Shown: piece by piece, positions 27,248 to 35,698 of the stretch
Layout of the letters: every line of letters starts with the position of its first letter
How positions within the stretch are numbered: the stretch's first letter is position 1
Source: DAMBHY01 sp032068765
GTDB lineage: Bacteria > Bacteroidota > Bacteroidia > Bacteroidales > Dysgonomonadaceae
Assembly: GCA_032068765.1 (NCBI GenBank)
Contig: DAMBHY010000003.1
Coordinates: forward strand, 153,205-217,204
Length of the DNA stretch: 64,000 bases
Direction: 5' to 3'
The notes under the pieces: generated by a model
The model's input: the letters and a program-made list of their open reading frames with translations, nothing else
Databases searched by the model: none
What the model was told of the DNA's origin: nothing
Translations under genes and position numbers: made by a program

Positions 27248-28282
27248 ATGAACAAAGTCAAATATATTTTCTTAATAACTTTACTTTCCTTAACAACAAA
27301 TAGTTGTGATAGCCTAAGATTTATTAATATACAAACACAAGAACCTGCAATGGTTAATTTACCATCAAGTGTGCGTTCGATATTGGTTGTGAATAATACT
27401 TCGGTTCAACCAGATGATTTTGGTCATAAACGCATCTCGGGAAATAGAGTGACTCCAATGAATTTGAAAGCCGATAGTCTTGCAATTTTTTACACTGAAG
27501 CTTTAACCCAATTTCTAAAAGAAGAAAAATATTTTGATAAGGTAGTCTTGTATTCAAAACCTTTACGAACAGACAATGATTTCACACAGGAAAAACCAAT
27601 TCTTCCTGAAAAAATGATGGAACTCAATCGTCTGAATGGAACCGACGCTGTATTGTCTCTAGACAAATTATTTGAACAAATGAATATTGTAGATTTAGTT
27701 TCTTTGTCAGGAGATAATTTATCAAATATGGTAGGAAAAATTCAATCTACTGTCAGACTTTACAAACCTACAAATCAGGGAGATATACCCACTATTAATA
27801 ATAGAGACAGCATTTATTGGACTGGAATCGTATCGCCTGATGTCAACAATTATAGTTTAGAAGAAGACATCATACCTCACCCTCAAACAGCTTTAAAACT
27901 GTTAGCAGTGAAAGTTGCAGACAAAATTTCAAAAGTTTTTGCACCTCATTGGGAGGAGCAAAGACGTTGGTTTTATGCTTTAGCTAAAGACGGAACTACT
28001 TATATGGAAAAACTTGATTGGCCAAATGCCAAACAAGCTTGGGAAAACCTATATAATAATTCGACCAATGATCTAAAAAAAGCAAGAGCAGCTCACAATC
28101 TTGCTTTAACAATGGAAATGATGGATGACTTGGAAGGAAGCTTTCAATGGGCAAATATGGCAAAAGATCTTTTTCAAAAAGCAAATTCTGCCACATCTAC
28201 CGAATACAGATTAGCCGAATTATATCGTACAGAAATAGAAAGAAGAATTGAGGTTGCAAAAAATGTGAAGACATTAAACTAA
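27248..28282 (+). CDS. DUF6340 family lipoprotein with TPR-like C-terminus
   Basis: 344 aa. Lipoprotein signal ending TTNSC (Cys20). The body begins with a QEPAMVNLPSSVRSILVVNNT segment and ends with helical TPR-like repeats (WPNAKQAWENLYNNSTNDLKKARAAHNLALTMEM; key residues W, A, A), the arrangement of Bacteroidota DUF6340 proteins. Function is unknown; anchored in the periplasm or at the surface. It precedes rho by 219 bp, but rho has its own promoter element. Confidence 0.7.
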   Translation: MNKVKYIFLITLLSLTTNSCDSLRFINIQTQEPAMVNLPSSVRSILVVNNTSVQPDDFGHKRISGNRVTPMNLKADSLAIFYTEALTQFLKEEKYFDKVVLYSKPLRTDNDFTQEKPILPEKMMELNRLNGTDAVLSLDKLFEQMNIVDLVSLSGDNLSNMVGKIQSTVRLYKPTNQGDIPTINNRDSIYWTGIVSPDVNNYSLEEDIIPHPQTALKLLAVKVADKISKVFAPHWEEQRRWFYALAKDGTTYMEKLDWPNAKQAWENLYNNSTNDLKKARAAHNLALTMEMMDDLEGSFQWANMAKDLFQKANSATSTEYRLAELYRTEIERRIEVAKNVKTLN

Positions 28283-28320
28283 AATTTTCTTTCAATAGAT
28301 CTCTATAAAAAAAAATATAT

Positions 28321-28328
28321 TACCTTTG
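28321..28328 (+). promoter_or_regulatory. -7 element upstream of rho
   Basis: TACCTTTG is a consensus TAnnTTTG. It implies a rho leader of about 165 nt. A long leader before rho is known in other bacteria as a site of autoregulation; whether that applies here is not shown. Confidence 0.5.
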
Positions 28329-28501
28329 TTATTAAATCTACAAAGGAATAGAAAATAGTTTATCTATACACAATTCCACTTTTATAATATCAAATTCAAT
28401 TTATCACATTTTATATTTTGAAAGTCAAAAACTCTCTTAATGTAAAATGTCGTTCAAAAAATATTTACATTTTTCAAAACCGAAAAATAAATTCATTTTA
28501 A

Positions 28502-30325
28502 ATGGCATATACTATCATTGAGCTTAATGAAAAGCTTACGACAGAATTGCGTGCACTTGCAAAAGATATGGGAATAAAACGCCCTGATGCTTTTAAAAAG
28601 GAAGAGTTAATTTATAAAATTCTTGATGAGCAAGCAATTATTGAAACCCAAAAACTCTCTAAGAGTCATTCTCCAAAAACAAATTCTAACAACAATTCTG
28701 AGAATAACAAACAGAACAAACCCAAACCTTCTTTTATTTCAAAACCCAAAAACGAAGAAGTTATTGAAAAACCCGTGGCTTCTGAGTCTGTCAGCCAAGC
28801 ACAAATATCAGACAAAAAAATGAAAAAAGAAGAAGCAGAGGCTCCAGTAGAAGAAGTCAAAAGCAATGTTTCTGTTTCAGTTGAAAATTCTACGACTAAT
28901 GAAGAGCCAGCTAAACCAAAAAGCAAACCAATTCAGCTGGTATTTCGGTCAAGTAAACACAGAAATGAGGATAAAAAAGAACTGCCTCCCGTTGTTTTGC
29001 CTCCGGTAGTTGCTGAAATTGATGAAGAAAATTCTGAAGGAGAAATATCTTCAAAAGTTTTGCCAAATATTGATTTTGACGAAAAGCCTTCTTTAGAAAC
29101 ACTAATAGCTCCGATAGCAATTAAACCCAATCCGGTACAAATGCCAAAACAACAAGCAGGAAATTATAAGAATAATACTGCTCCAGTCAAAGAATCTGCT
29201 TTCAATTTTGAAGGAATTTTGACGGCCTCAGGTGTTTTGGAAATAATGTCCGATGGTTATGGTTTTTTAAGATCATCTGATTACAACTACATGTCATCAC
29301 CGGACGATATATATGTTTCTCAATCACAAATCAGACTTTTTGGTTTAAAAACGGGAGATGTGGTAACCGGTCCTATTCGCCCTCCAAAAGAAGGTGAAAA
29401 GTTCTTCCCATTGGTGAAAGTTGACTTTATAAATGGACGCAAACCTGAAGAAGTAAGAGACCGCGTTCCTTTTGACCACTTAAAGCCGTTATTCCCGAAT
29501 GAAAAATTTAATCTAACAAAAGGTCATAATGACAGTCTTTCCTGCCGCATCGTTGATTTGTTCTCTCCTATCGGTAAGGGTCAGAGAGGTTTGATAGTAG
29601 CTCAGCCAAAAACCGGTAAAACAATGCTTTTGAAGGATATAGCGAACGCTATCGCCGACAATCATCCTGAAGTATACATGATCATTCTCCTGATAGACGA
29701 ACGCCCGGAGGAAGTTACAGACATGGAACGTAGCGTAAATGCGGAAGTTATATCGTCAACTTTTGATGAACCAGCAGAACGACACGTAAAGATTGCCGAC
29801 ATTGTCATTAACAAAGCCCGCAGACTTGTAGAATGTGGTCATGATGTTGTTATTCTTTTGGATTCAATCACTCGTCTTGCAAGAGCTTATAATACAGTGC
29901 AACCAGCATCAGGGAAGGTTTTGTCTGGTGGTGTGGATGCAAATGCACTTCAAAAACCAAAAAGATTTTTCGGAGCGGCAAGAAATATTGAAAATGGAGG
30001 TTCCTTGACCATCATCGCGACGGCACTTACAGAAACCGGTTCTAAAATGGACGAAGTAATTTTCGAAGAATTTAAAGGAACCGGCAATATGGAGCTTCAA
30101 TTGGATAGAAAACTATCTAACAAGCGTATCTTCCCTGCGGTTGACATTATGTCTTCAAGCACACGTCGGGACGATTTATTATTGTCTGATGACGTCCTTA
30201 ATAGAATGTGGATACTACGTAATTTCCTTTCAGATATGAATACTGTGGAAGCAATGGAATTTTTGATGAACAGATTAAGCAAAACTAAGAATAATGATGA
30301 GTTTTTAGTTTCGATGAACGATTAA
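28502..30325 (+). CDS. rho: Transcription termination factor Rho
   Basis: 607 aa, longer than the usual 420. Rho N-terminal helical domain at 1-45 (LNEKLTTELRALAKDMG). Residues about 55-235 are a low-complexity Lys/Glu/Pro/Ser insert typical of Bacteroidota Rho. The cold-shock-like RNA-binding domain begins with GVLEIMSDGYGFLRS (about 245), and the RecA-like motor has Walker A QPKTGKT near 368-374 and Walker B VVILLDSITRLARA. Rho is the hexameric helicase that ends transcription of untranslated RNA. It is followed by a strong intrinsic terminator. Confidence 0.97.
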   Translation: MAYTIIELNEKLTTELRALAKDMGIKRPDAFKKEELIYKILDEQAIIETQKLSKSHSPKTNSNNNSENNKQNKPKPSFISKPKNEEVIEKPVASESVSQAQISDKKMKKEEAEAPVEEVKSNVSVSVENSTTNEEPAKPKSKPIQLVFRSSKHRNEDKKELPPVVLPPVVAEIDEENSEGEISSKVLPNIDFDEKPSLETLIAPIAIKPNPVQMPKQQAGNYKNNTAPVKESAFNFEGILTASGVLEIMSDGYGFLRSSDYNYMSSPDDIYVSQSQIRLFGLKTGDVVTGPIRPPKEGEKFFPLVKVDFINGRKPEEVRDRVPFDHLKPLFPNEKFNLTKGHNDSLSCRIVDLFSPIGKGQRGLIVAQPKTGKTMLLKDIANAIADNHPEVYMIILLIDERPEEVTDMERSVNAEVISSTFDEPAERHVKIADIVINKARRLVECGHDVVILLDSITRLARAYNTVQPASGKVLSGGVDANALQKPKRFFGAARNIENGGSLTIIATALTETGSKMDEVIFEEFKGTGNMELQLDRKLSNKRIFPAVDIMSSSTRRDDLLLSDDVLNRMWILRNFLSDMNTVEAMEFLMNRLSKTKNNDEFLVSMND

Positions 30326-30349
30326 CACATTTTATTCCCTATATTATAT

Positions 30350-30386
30350 AAAAGTCCAATAGAAAATTCTATTGGACTTTTTTTTG
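30350..30386 (+). terminator. Rho-independent terminator of rho
   Basis: A perfect 15-bp stem (AAAAGTCCAATAGAA and its complement, 2-nt loop) ends in a T run, 24 bp after the rho stop. Confidence 0.9.
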
Positions 30387-30404
30387 TTGGAATTGGAGAC
30401 TACG

Positions 30405-30500
30405 TCGCAACCTTCACTAACATTTAAATAATGCTAGGAACACTCGTCGCAACCTCAACTAAAATGATGAAATCCTCTGATTTTATATCATCGCAACATT
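30405..30500. repeat. Degenerate short repeats, TCGCAAC-type, spaced 42-44 bp
   Basis: Three occurrences of TCGCAACCTTCACTAA-like sequence start at 30405, 30447 and 30491. The second is preceded by ACTCG, as in the ACTCGTTCGCACG junction of the array at 30811-31272. They may be old, diverged units of that array. The remaining DNA between 30500 and 30768 shows no gene or clear repeat. Confidence 0.4.
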
Positions 30501-30768
30501 CAATCTAACTTAAAAACAACACAATACATTAAAAAATATACTTCCAAAAGGACAATGATCTCTAGGTTATTTTTATTGTTTTAAGCTGCATTTGAAAATA
30601 AATGAATGAGGAGAGATATTTGTCGTTACTAACATTTCTGCATTGTACTTATTTTTCGATAAAAATCTTCTATTATTACTTCTTCCTATATTGCAGACAT
30701 GAAAAAGCTAGCCTTTGCTGAGATAGAACTTAAGTTAATTAAATGTGTTTCAATTATTGTAATCTATA

Positions 30769-31272
30769 ATTTAATGCGTATTAATATCCAAATGCATAAT
30801 TTTAATGTATAATTCATGCGTTTCAATACTCATTCGCATGATTTAAAAGTATAATTCATGCGTTTCAGTACTCACTCGCACGATTTCAAAGTGTAATTCA
30901 TGCATTTCAGTACTCATTCGCACGATTTCAAAGTGTAATTCATGCGTTTCAATACTCATTCGCACGATTTTAAAGTGTAATTCATGCATTTCAGTACTCG
31001 TTCGCACGATTTTAAAGTGTAATTCATGCATTTCAGTACTCGTTCGCATGATTTCAAAGTGTAATTAATGCGTTTCAGTACTCGTTCGCATGATTTCAAA
31101 GTGTAATTCATGCGTTTCAGTACTCATTCGCACGATTTCAAAGTATAATTCATGCGTTTCAGTACTCGCTCGCAAGATTTTAATGTGTAATTCATGCGTT
31201 TCAGTACTCACTCGCATGATTTCAAAGTGTAATTAATGCATTTTAGTGCTCATTCGCATGATTATAAAATGA
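30769..31272. repeat. 42-bp tandem repeat array, 11 good copies plus one degenerate
   Basis: Units start at 30811, 30853, 30895, 30937, 30979, 31021, 31063, 31105, 31147, 31189 and 31231, each exactly 42 bp, with a decayed unit at 30769. Each unit starts AATTCATGCGTTTCAGTACT and continues CATTCGCACGATTTCAAAGT. Differences among copies are almost all single transitions at a few positions (for example GCG/GCA, CACG/CATG, CAAAG/TAAAG). There are no unique spacers, so it is not CRISPR. Short reading frames across it are interrupted by stops in several copies, so coding is unlikely. Confidence 0.95.
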
Positions 31273-31310
31273 GGATAGCACATTGTACTTTATCTAACAT
31301 CATATTTTGA

Positions 31311-31568
31311 GTGTATATAAATGCAATACAGTATTCAACTGCATTAATGTATTTCAAAATGGTAACATTGCAACAAAATTTTATGCCTTTGCAAAGTGAT
31401 ATTAATACCAATCAGAATCTAATGGCACTATTTTATAAATTTTCAGCGCAAGACATTTACAACGAGATTACAAATGCAGATGCTAAATTGTCTCCACTTG
31501 GCCCCGCACTAACAAATATCGCAAAAAATTTTAAGGCTGCTTCTGACGCTCCTCTGGTGGGTGACTAG
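31311..31568 (+). CDS. Short hypothetical protein or gene remnant
   Basis: 85 codons from the first ATG; ATGs at 31347, 31359 and 31383 are alternatives. The second half (NTNQNLMALFYKFSAQDIYN, then SPLGPALTNIAKNFKAASDAP) is amphipathic and protein-like. No family is recognised, no promoter or ribosome site is clear, and it stands between a tandem array and a terminator from the other strand. It may be the 3' piece of a lost gene. Confidence 0.3.
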   Translation: MYINAIQYSTALMYFKMVTLQQNFMPLQSDINTNQNLMALFYKFSAQDIYNEITNADAKLSPLGPALTNIAKNFKAASDAPLVGD

Positions 31569-31724
31569 CAAAACTGTTTCATGTCTCGGAAAAACTTTTT
31601 CTATCTTCCAAAAGCACGTAACGGGAAGCATTTCGGATTTGATAGACAAACGCATTAGTCACCTTAAGTAGAACTCATGTTAATTTAGAAATTCTTAGTG
31701 CGTGTAGCTTCCTTTATTAATACA

Positions 31725-31757
31725 AAAAGTCTGACAGAAAATCTATCAGACTTTTTT
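31725..31757 (-). terminator. Terminator of the ftsZ-yqeY end of the division cluster
   Basis: On the minus strand AAAAAGTCTGATAGA pairs with TCTGTCAGACTTTTT, with one G-U wobble that would be an A-C mismatch on the plus strand, so the direction is minus. It lies 22 bp past the yqeY stop. Confidence 0.85.
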
Positions 31758-31778
31758 TATATAGTTATTTATATATGA

Positions 31779-32228
31779 TCAAGAAAGAAGTTTCTTTACC
31801 ATCTCGGAAATAGCTCTTCCTTCAGCTTTTCCTACAAGTTGTTTGGATGCTGCGCTCATTACCTTACCCATTTCTTTTATAGACGTAGCACCGACTTCAG
31901 AGATAATACCTTTAATTGTAGATTCTAGTTCTTCTTCTTTTAATTGTGTAGGCAGATATTCTTGTATTACTACTAATTGAGCTTCTTCATCGCTGGCTAA
32001 ATCAGGACGTGATTGACTTTTATAAATTTCAGCACTGTCTTTTCTTTGTTTCACCATTTTTTGCAAAATGACAATAGTAACTTCTTCCGATAATTCATCT
32101 TGCGCTCCTTTAGCTGTTTTTGCCTCTAAAAGTTCTTTTTTAATTCCTCTCAAAGCTTCAAGACGAACTTTATCTTTTGCCAACATGGCCTTCTTTATGT
32201 CTTCAGTAATTGTGTCTAATAAACTCAT
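31779..32228 (-). CDS. yqeY: GatB/YqeY domain protein
   Basis: 149 aa. All-helical YqeY layout with LDTITEDIKKAMLAKDKVRLEALR at the start, VIQEYLPTQLKEEEL in the middle and MGKVMSAASKQLVGKAEGRAISE at the end. The domain is related to the tRNA-binding tail of GatB, the aspartyl/glutamyl-tRNA amidotransferase subunit. It is often encoded downstream of ftsZ in Bacteroidota, as here (20 bp gap), but its role is not defined. Confidence 0.9.
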   Translation of the reverse strand: MSLLDTITEDIKKAMLAKDKVRLEALRGIKKELLEAKTAKGAQDELSEEVTIVILQKMVKQRKDSAEIYKSQSRPDLASDEEAQLVVIQEYLPTQLKEEELESTIKGIISEVGATSIKEMGKVMSAASKQLVGKAEGRAISEMVKKLLS

Positions 32229-32248
32229 ATATTATATTTTAAAAAAAA

Positions 32249-33544
32249 TCAATCGAATAAAGAAGTTGGTAATGACTTATTATCACTCACATAAGTACGA
32301 GGATTAAAGTCAACTTCTCGTTTGTAAGCGGGAACGTTGTCCAAAGCTTCCAATATTTTATCATCATCCATTTCTTCAACCGTCAGGATAAATGGTTCTT
32401 TTTTGAAATTACTGGCCGCTAAAGTTTTTACACCTGCTTTTCCGTAATATGATTCAATCAATTTACGATTTTTCTCGTCCTCCTTGCGCTGTTCTTCTTC
32501 GCGAACTTTGCGTTCCATCTCAGACATGGAAGATTCATAATCCCAATGCTCTCTGATTCCGGGCACATCTTCAATTCCAAATCCTGTAGCAAGAAGAGTC
32601 ACTTTCACATCTTCACCCAAACTATCTTCTCGAGCCACACCCCAGATAACTTCGATTTCGCGACTAAATTTAGACATAAAATCGTTAAACTCATTCATCT
32701 CTTCCATCCTCAACTGATTTTCTTCGCCGCAAGAAATATTAATAAGTATCTTTTTAGCGTTGAAAACATCGTTGTTATTAAGCAATGGCGAGTTTAAAGC
32801 ATCTTTTATCGCGTCATTTACACGATTAAGGCCACGTCCCATACCTCTACTCATAATGGCAACTCCACCGTCTTTCAAAGTAGTATTAACATCCGCAAAG
32901 TCTAAGTTGACATGACCATGAATTGTGATAATTTCTGCAATACTGCGCGCGGCCGTAGCCAGAGTATCATCTGCTTTTGCAAACGCATTGAAGACTGTTA
33001 AATCCTGATATATATCTCGTAAACGTTCGTTATTGATTACCAAAAGAGCATCTACATTCTCTGCAATTTTCTCCACACCTTTCAATGCCTGAATAATCTT
33101 ACGGGGACCTTCAAACATGAATGGAATGGTTACAATACCTACGGTCAAAATTCCCATGTCTTTCGCAACTTTTGCAACCAGAGGTGCCGCTCCTGTTCCT
33201 GTTCCGCCACCCATTCCTGCTGTTATAAAAACCATTCGGGTACCATCATCCAACAAGCTTTGAATCTGGTCAATACTTTCTTCTGCAGCTTGATAAGCAA
33301 CTTCAGGTTTGTTTCCAGCACCTAATCCGCCTGTTGTATTAGCACCTAATTGCACCTTAACGGGAATAGGAGATTTAAGCAATGCCTGATTGTCAGTATT
33401 ACACAATGCAAATGAAACGTCATGAATACCTTCTAAATACATATGATTTACAGCATTACCGCCACCGCCACCTACACCAATTACTTTAATAATTGAGTTG
33501 GTACGTTTCTTTAATTGAAAATCTAATAATTTATCTTCTTCCAT
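32249..33544 (-). CDS. ftsZ: Cell division protein FtsZ
   Basis: 431 aa tubulin-like GTPase. GTP-binding IGVGGGGGNAVNHM at about 22-35 and the tubulin signature GGGTGTG at 112-118, with the T7-type NLDFADVNTTLKDGG. A charged linker rich in Glu/Lys (about 335-365) leads to the C-terminal tail ending PTSLFD, where FtsA and other partners bind in this family. FtsZ forms the division ring. It follows ftsA by 26 bp. Confidence 0.97.
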   Translation of the reverse strand: MEEDKLLDFQLKKRTNSIIKVIGVGGGGGNAVNHMYLEGIHDVSFALCNTDNQALLKSPIPVKVQLGANTTGGLGAGNKPEVAYQAAEESIDQIQSLLDDGTRMVFITAGMGGGTGTGAAPLVAKVAKDMGILTVGIVTIPFMFEGPRKIIQALKGVEKIAENVDALLVINNERLRDIYQDLTVFNAFAKADDTLATAARSIAEIITIHGHVNLDFADVNTTLKDGGVAIMSRGMGRGLNRVNDAIKDALNSPLLNNNDVFNAKKILINISCGEENQLRMEEMNEFNDFMSKFSREIEVIWGVAREDSLGEDVKVTLLATGFGIEDVPGIREHWDYESSMSEMERKVREEEQRKEDEKNRKLIESYYGKAGVKTLAASNFKKEPFILTVEEMDDDKILEALDNVPAYKREVDFNPRTYVSDNKSLPTSLFD

Positions 33545-33570
33545 CTTCTTTTGCAGGTTTATTTGTGTAA

Positions 33571-34914
33571 TTAATCATCATCTCCCTCTTTGAAAAGAAC
33601 ATCAAAAATGTTAGATAACCCATTGTTTTTTTGTTTTTTTTCTTTTTCGGGTGTAGGTTTTGAAGCAGATTTAGGTGTAGCCGTTTTATTATTATTCCGA
33701 AAAACTTTGAAAATATTTTTGGCATCTTTTTTTTCAGGATTACCCAATGGGGTCTCATCATCATCAGGTTTTTCAATGATTGGTTCTCCGCAGTCTATTG
33801 TTCCTAATCTCAATAGTCCCAATACTTCTGTGTAGCAAGGATCATCTCCTATTTTTGAGTTATTGTTTACTGTTGAACGCAAAGCAGCAGTCATTCGTAC
33901 AGGCATTTCAAATTTATTTGCTAAATAGTTGTCAATCTCTTTTAACTGGGATGCACCACCAGTGACAATTATTCCAGCACCTAACTTATCTTCAAAACCA
34001 GAAACTTTTATCTGCTCTTTAATATTTGCAACGATTTCATCAAGTCGTAAAACTATAACTTTATTTAGTTCTAATAAATCTATATCATTTTTGTTTGAAA
34101 ACGGACTAAATGCGTTGTTATCAGTCTTTATTTTAGCTTTTCCGTAGGATTTCTTAAACGTTTCTGCCTCGTTTTCTGTGAAATTTAGGGTACTAATATC
34201 TTTGGTAAGATTTCTGCCTCCAAAAGGAATTGTAGCCATATACTGAAAAATACCGGCTTTGTAAATTGCAATTGTGGTAGTGCCTGACCCAAAATCAATT
34301 AAAGCACAACCAAGCTCTTTTTCATCTTCAGTGAGCGCAATATTCGCCGTGGCTAAAATACCTATCATATAGCCTGCAATATCAATACCCGCATTCTGGA
34401 AAGTTTTTTTAGTGATGGTAAATAAATTTGGTCTACCTTCAATAACCTTAAAATTGGCTTCAATAGCAGAACATGTAACACCTACAGGATTTGTTTCGGC
34501 TTTACTATCAACAAAATATTCAACTCCACCTATCTGATATTTGGCACGAAAATCAGAGTTATTTTTTTCTGCTTCCTTCTCAAGTTCTGCAATAACATTT
34601 TCTGTTACAATTCCTGAAGACGACAAATTTTTTCTTTCAATATAATTTACTGAATGCAATGATTGGCCGGAAATTGTTACATATGCTTTTTTAATTTTAC
34701 GACCATTCAGATTATTTTCAAGATAATTAATAAGCTGTTTTATTTTTGCGCTTACTTTATCAATATTATGAATGAGGCCACGTCTCACACTTTGGTCAGA
34801 AGGCACCGAAGCACTTGCCAGAATAGAGACTACATTATCTTCATTTTTGGTTCCGACAACTCCTTTTATATCTTGTGTCCCTAAATCTATAGCGACAATA
34901 ATTTCTGAATCCAT
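33571..34914 (-). CDS. ftsA: Cell division protein FtsA
   Basis: 447 aa actin-like ATPase with IVAIDLGTQDIKGVVG (phosphate 1), an SHS2/1C domain at about 85-160, ALIDFGSGTTTIAIYKAG (phosphate 2) and IIVTGGASQLKEIDNYLA (adenosine). FtsA anchors FtsZ to the membrane. The last 60 residues form a Lys/Pro-rich tail that ends in NGLSNIFDVLFKEGDDD, probably the membrane-targeting amphipathic helix (inference). It lies between ftsQ and ftsZ. Confidence 0.95.
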   Translation of the reverse strand: MDSEIIVAIDLGTQDIKGVVGTKNEDNVVSILASASVPSDQSVRRGLIHNIDKVSAKIKQLINYLENNLNGRKIKKAYVTISGQSLHSVNYIERKNLSSSGIVTENVIAELEKEAEKNNSDFRAKYQIGGVEYFVDSKAETNPVGVTCSAIEANFKVIEGRPNLFTITKKTFQNAGIDIAGYMIGILATANIALTEDEKELGCALIDFGSGTTTIAIYKAGIFQYMATIPFGGRNLTKDISTLNFTENEAETFKKSYGKAKIKTDNNAFSPFSNKNDIDLLELNKVIVLRLDEIVANIKEQIKVSGFEDKLGAGIIVTGGASQLKEIDNYLANKFEMPVRMTAALRSTVNNNSKIGDDPCYTEVLGLLRLGTIDCGEPIIEKPDDDETPLGNPEKKDAKNIFKVFRNNNKTATPKSASKPTPEKEKKQKNNGLSNIFDVLFKEGDDD

Positions 34915-34924
34915 AATTGTTTTT

Positions 34925-35680
34925 TTAATTATATAATGTAGCAGTAGTGTCTTTTTTAGTACAAACTACTTGGTCATTATATGACAAATTAATAATTGAG
35001 TATCTATTCCAACCGACTTTCTTTAAACCCTTATTCATAAAAACGTTGAGTTTATCCAGTTTTTTTTCGAAATCATCCAAACTTCCAAATATTAGTGTGA
35101 AGTCACCTACTCGAGGTATTAACTCCACAGAACTATTATTGTTTACTACAATCTGTTCTATAAATGAATCCCAAATTGGATTTTTTTGAAGATAGACAGC
35201 GAAATCAAACAAAGAACTCTTTGCAAAATCTTCCTTTACATTACCTGTTACTAACGGAACATCTACAACATAGTTTGTAGAAACCGGCATTTTTTCTCTT
35301 TCATTATCAATATAATAACTATCCCAAGAGTTACTAATGACTCTAAGTACCGGTTTACGTTGAGTAATATTGGCTACAATTTTTTTATCCTGAGTTACAA
35401 AAACTTCTGCAGAACTAATAAGTTTATTTTTCAGAATTTTATTTTTAATATCTAATGTATTGACATCTCCCATTCTCTTACCAATAGGATTTAAGTCACT
35501 TCTCATAATAGTTGCAATAATTTCTTTACTATCAACAAAACCCACCTTTGAACTATCAACGATATTTACTTTAAAATCAATACATATTTCTTTATCAGAA
35601 ACTGTATTAAACTGATAAAACGTGAAAGCCAAATAAGCCATCACCAATAAGCTGAAAAATATAATAAAAAATTTTTTCAC
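34925..35680 (-). CDS. ftsQ: Cell division protein FtsQ/DivIB
   Basis: 251 aa from a GTG start at 35680 (no in-frame ATG nearby). A single N-terminal membrane anchor at 4-22 (FIIFFSLLVMAYLAFTFYQF), a POTRA-like domain at about 30-105 (SKVGFVDSKEI, SAEVFVTQDKKIVANITQRKPVL) and the FtsQ beta domain after it. FtsQ joins the divisome in the periplasm. It lies between murC and ftsA, the usual position in the division cluster. Confidence 0.88.
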   Translation of the reverse strand: MKKFFIIFFSLLVMAYLAFTFYQFNTVSDKEICIDFKVNIVDSSKVGFVDSKEIIATIMRSDLNPIGKRMGDVNTLDIKNKILKNKLISSAEVFVTQDKKIVANITQRKPVLRVISNSWDSYYIDNEREKMPVSTNYVVDVPLVTGNVKEDFAKSSLFDFAVYLQKNPIWDSFIEQIVVNNNSSVELIPRVGDFTLIFGSLDDFEKKLDKLNVFMNKGLKKVGWNRYSIINLSYNDQVVCTKKDTTATLYN

Positions 35681-35698
35681 TCTATTTTATTACCTTAC

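Noticed and set aside
30843..31049. Minus-strand 68-aa ORF with 14-residue repeats
   Set aside because: It arises from the 42-bp period; stops interrupt the same frame in the units at 31063 and 31231, and no start signals exist.
30769..31272. CRISPR array
   Set aside because: Units are contiguous 42-bp repeats with no unique spacers and no cas genes nearby.
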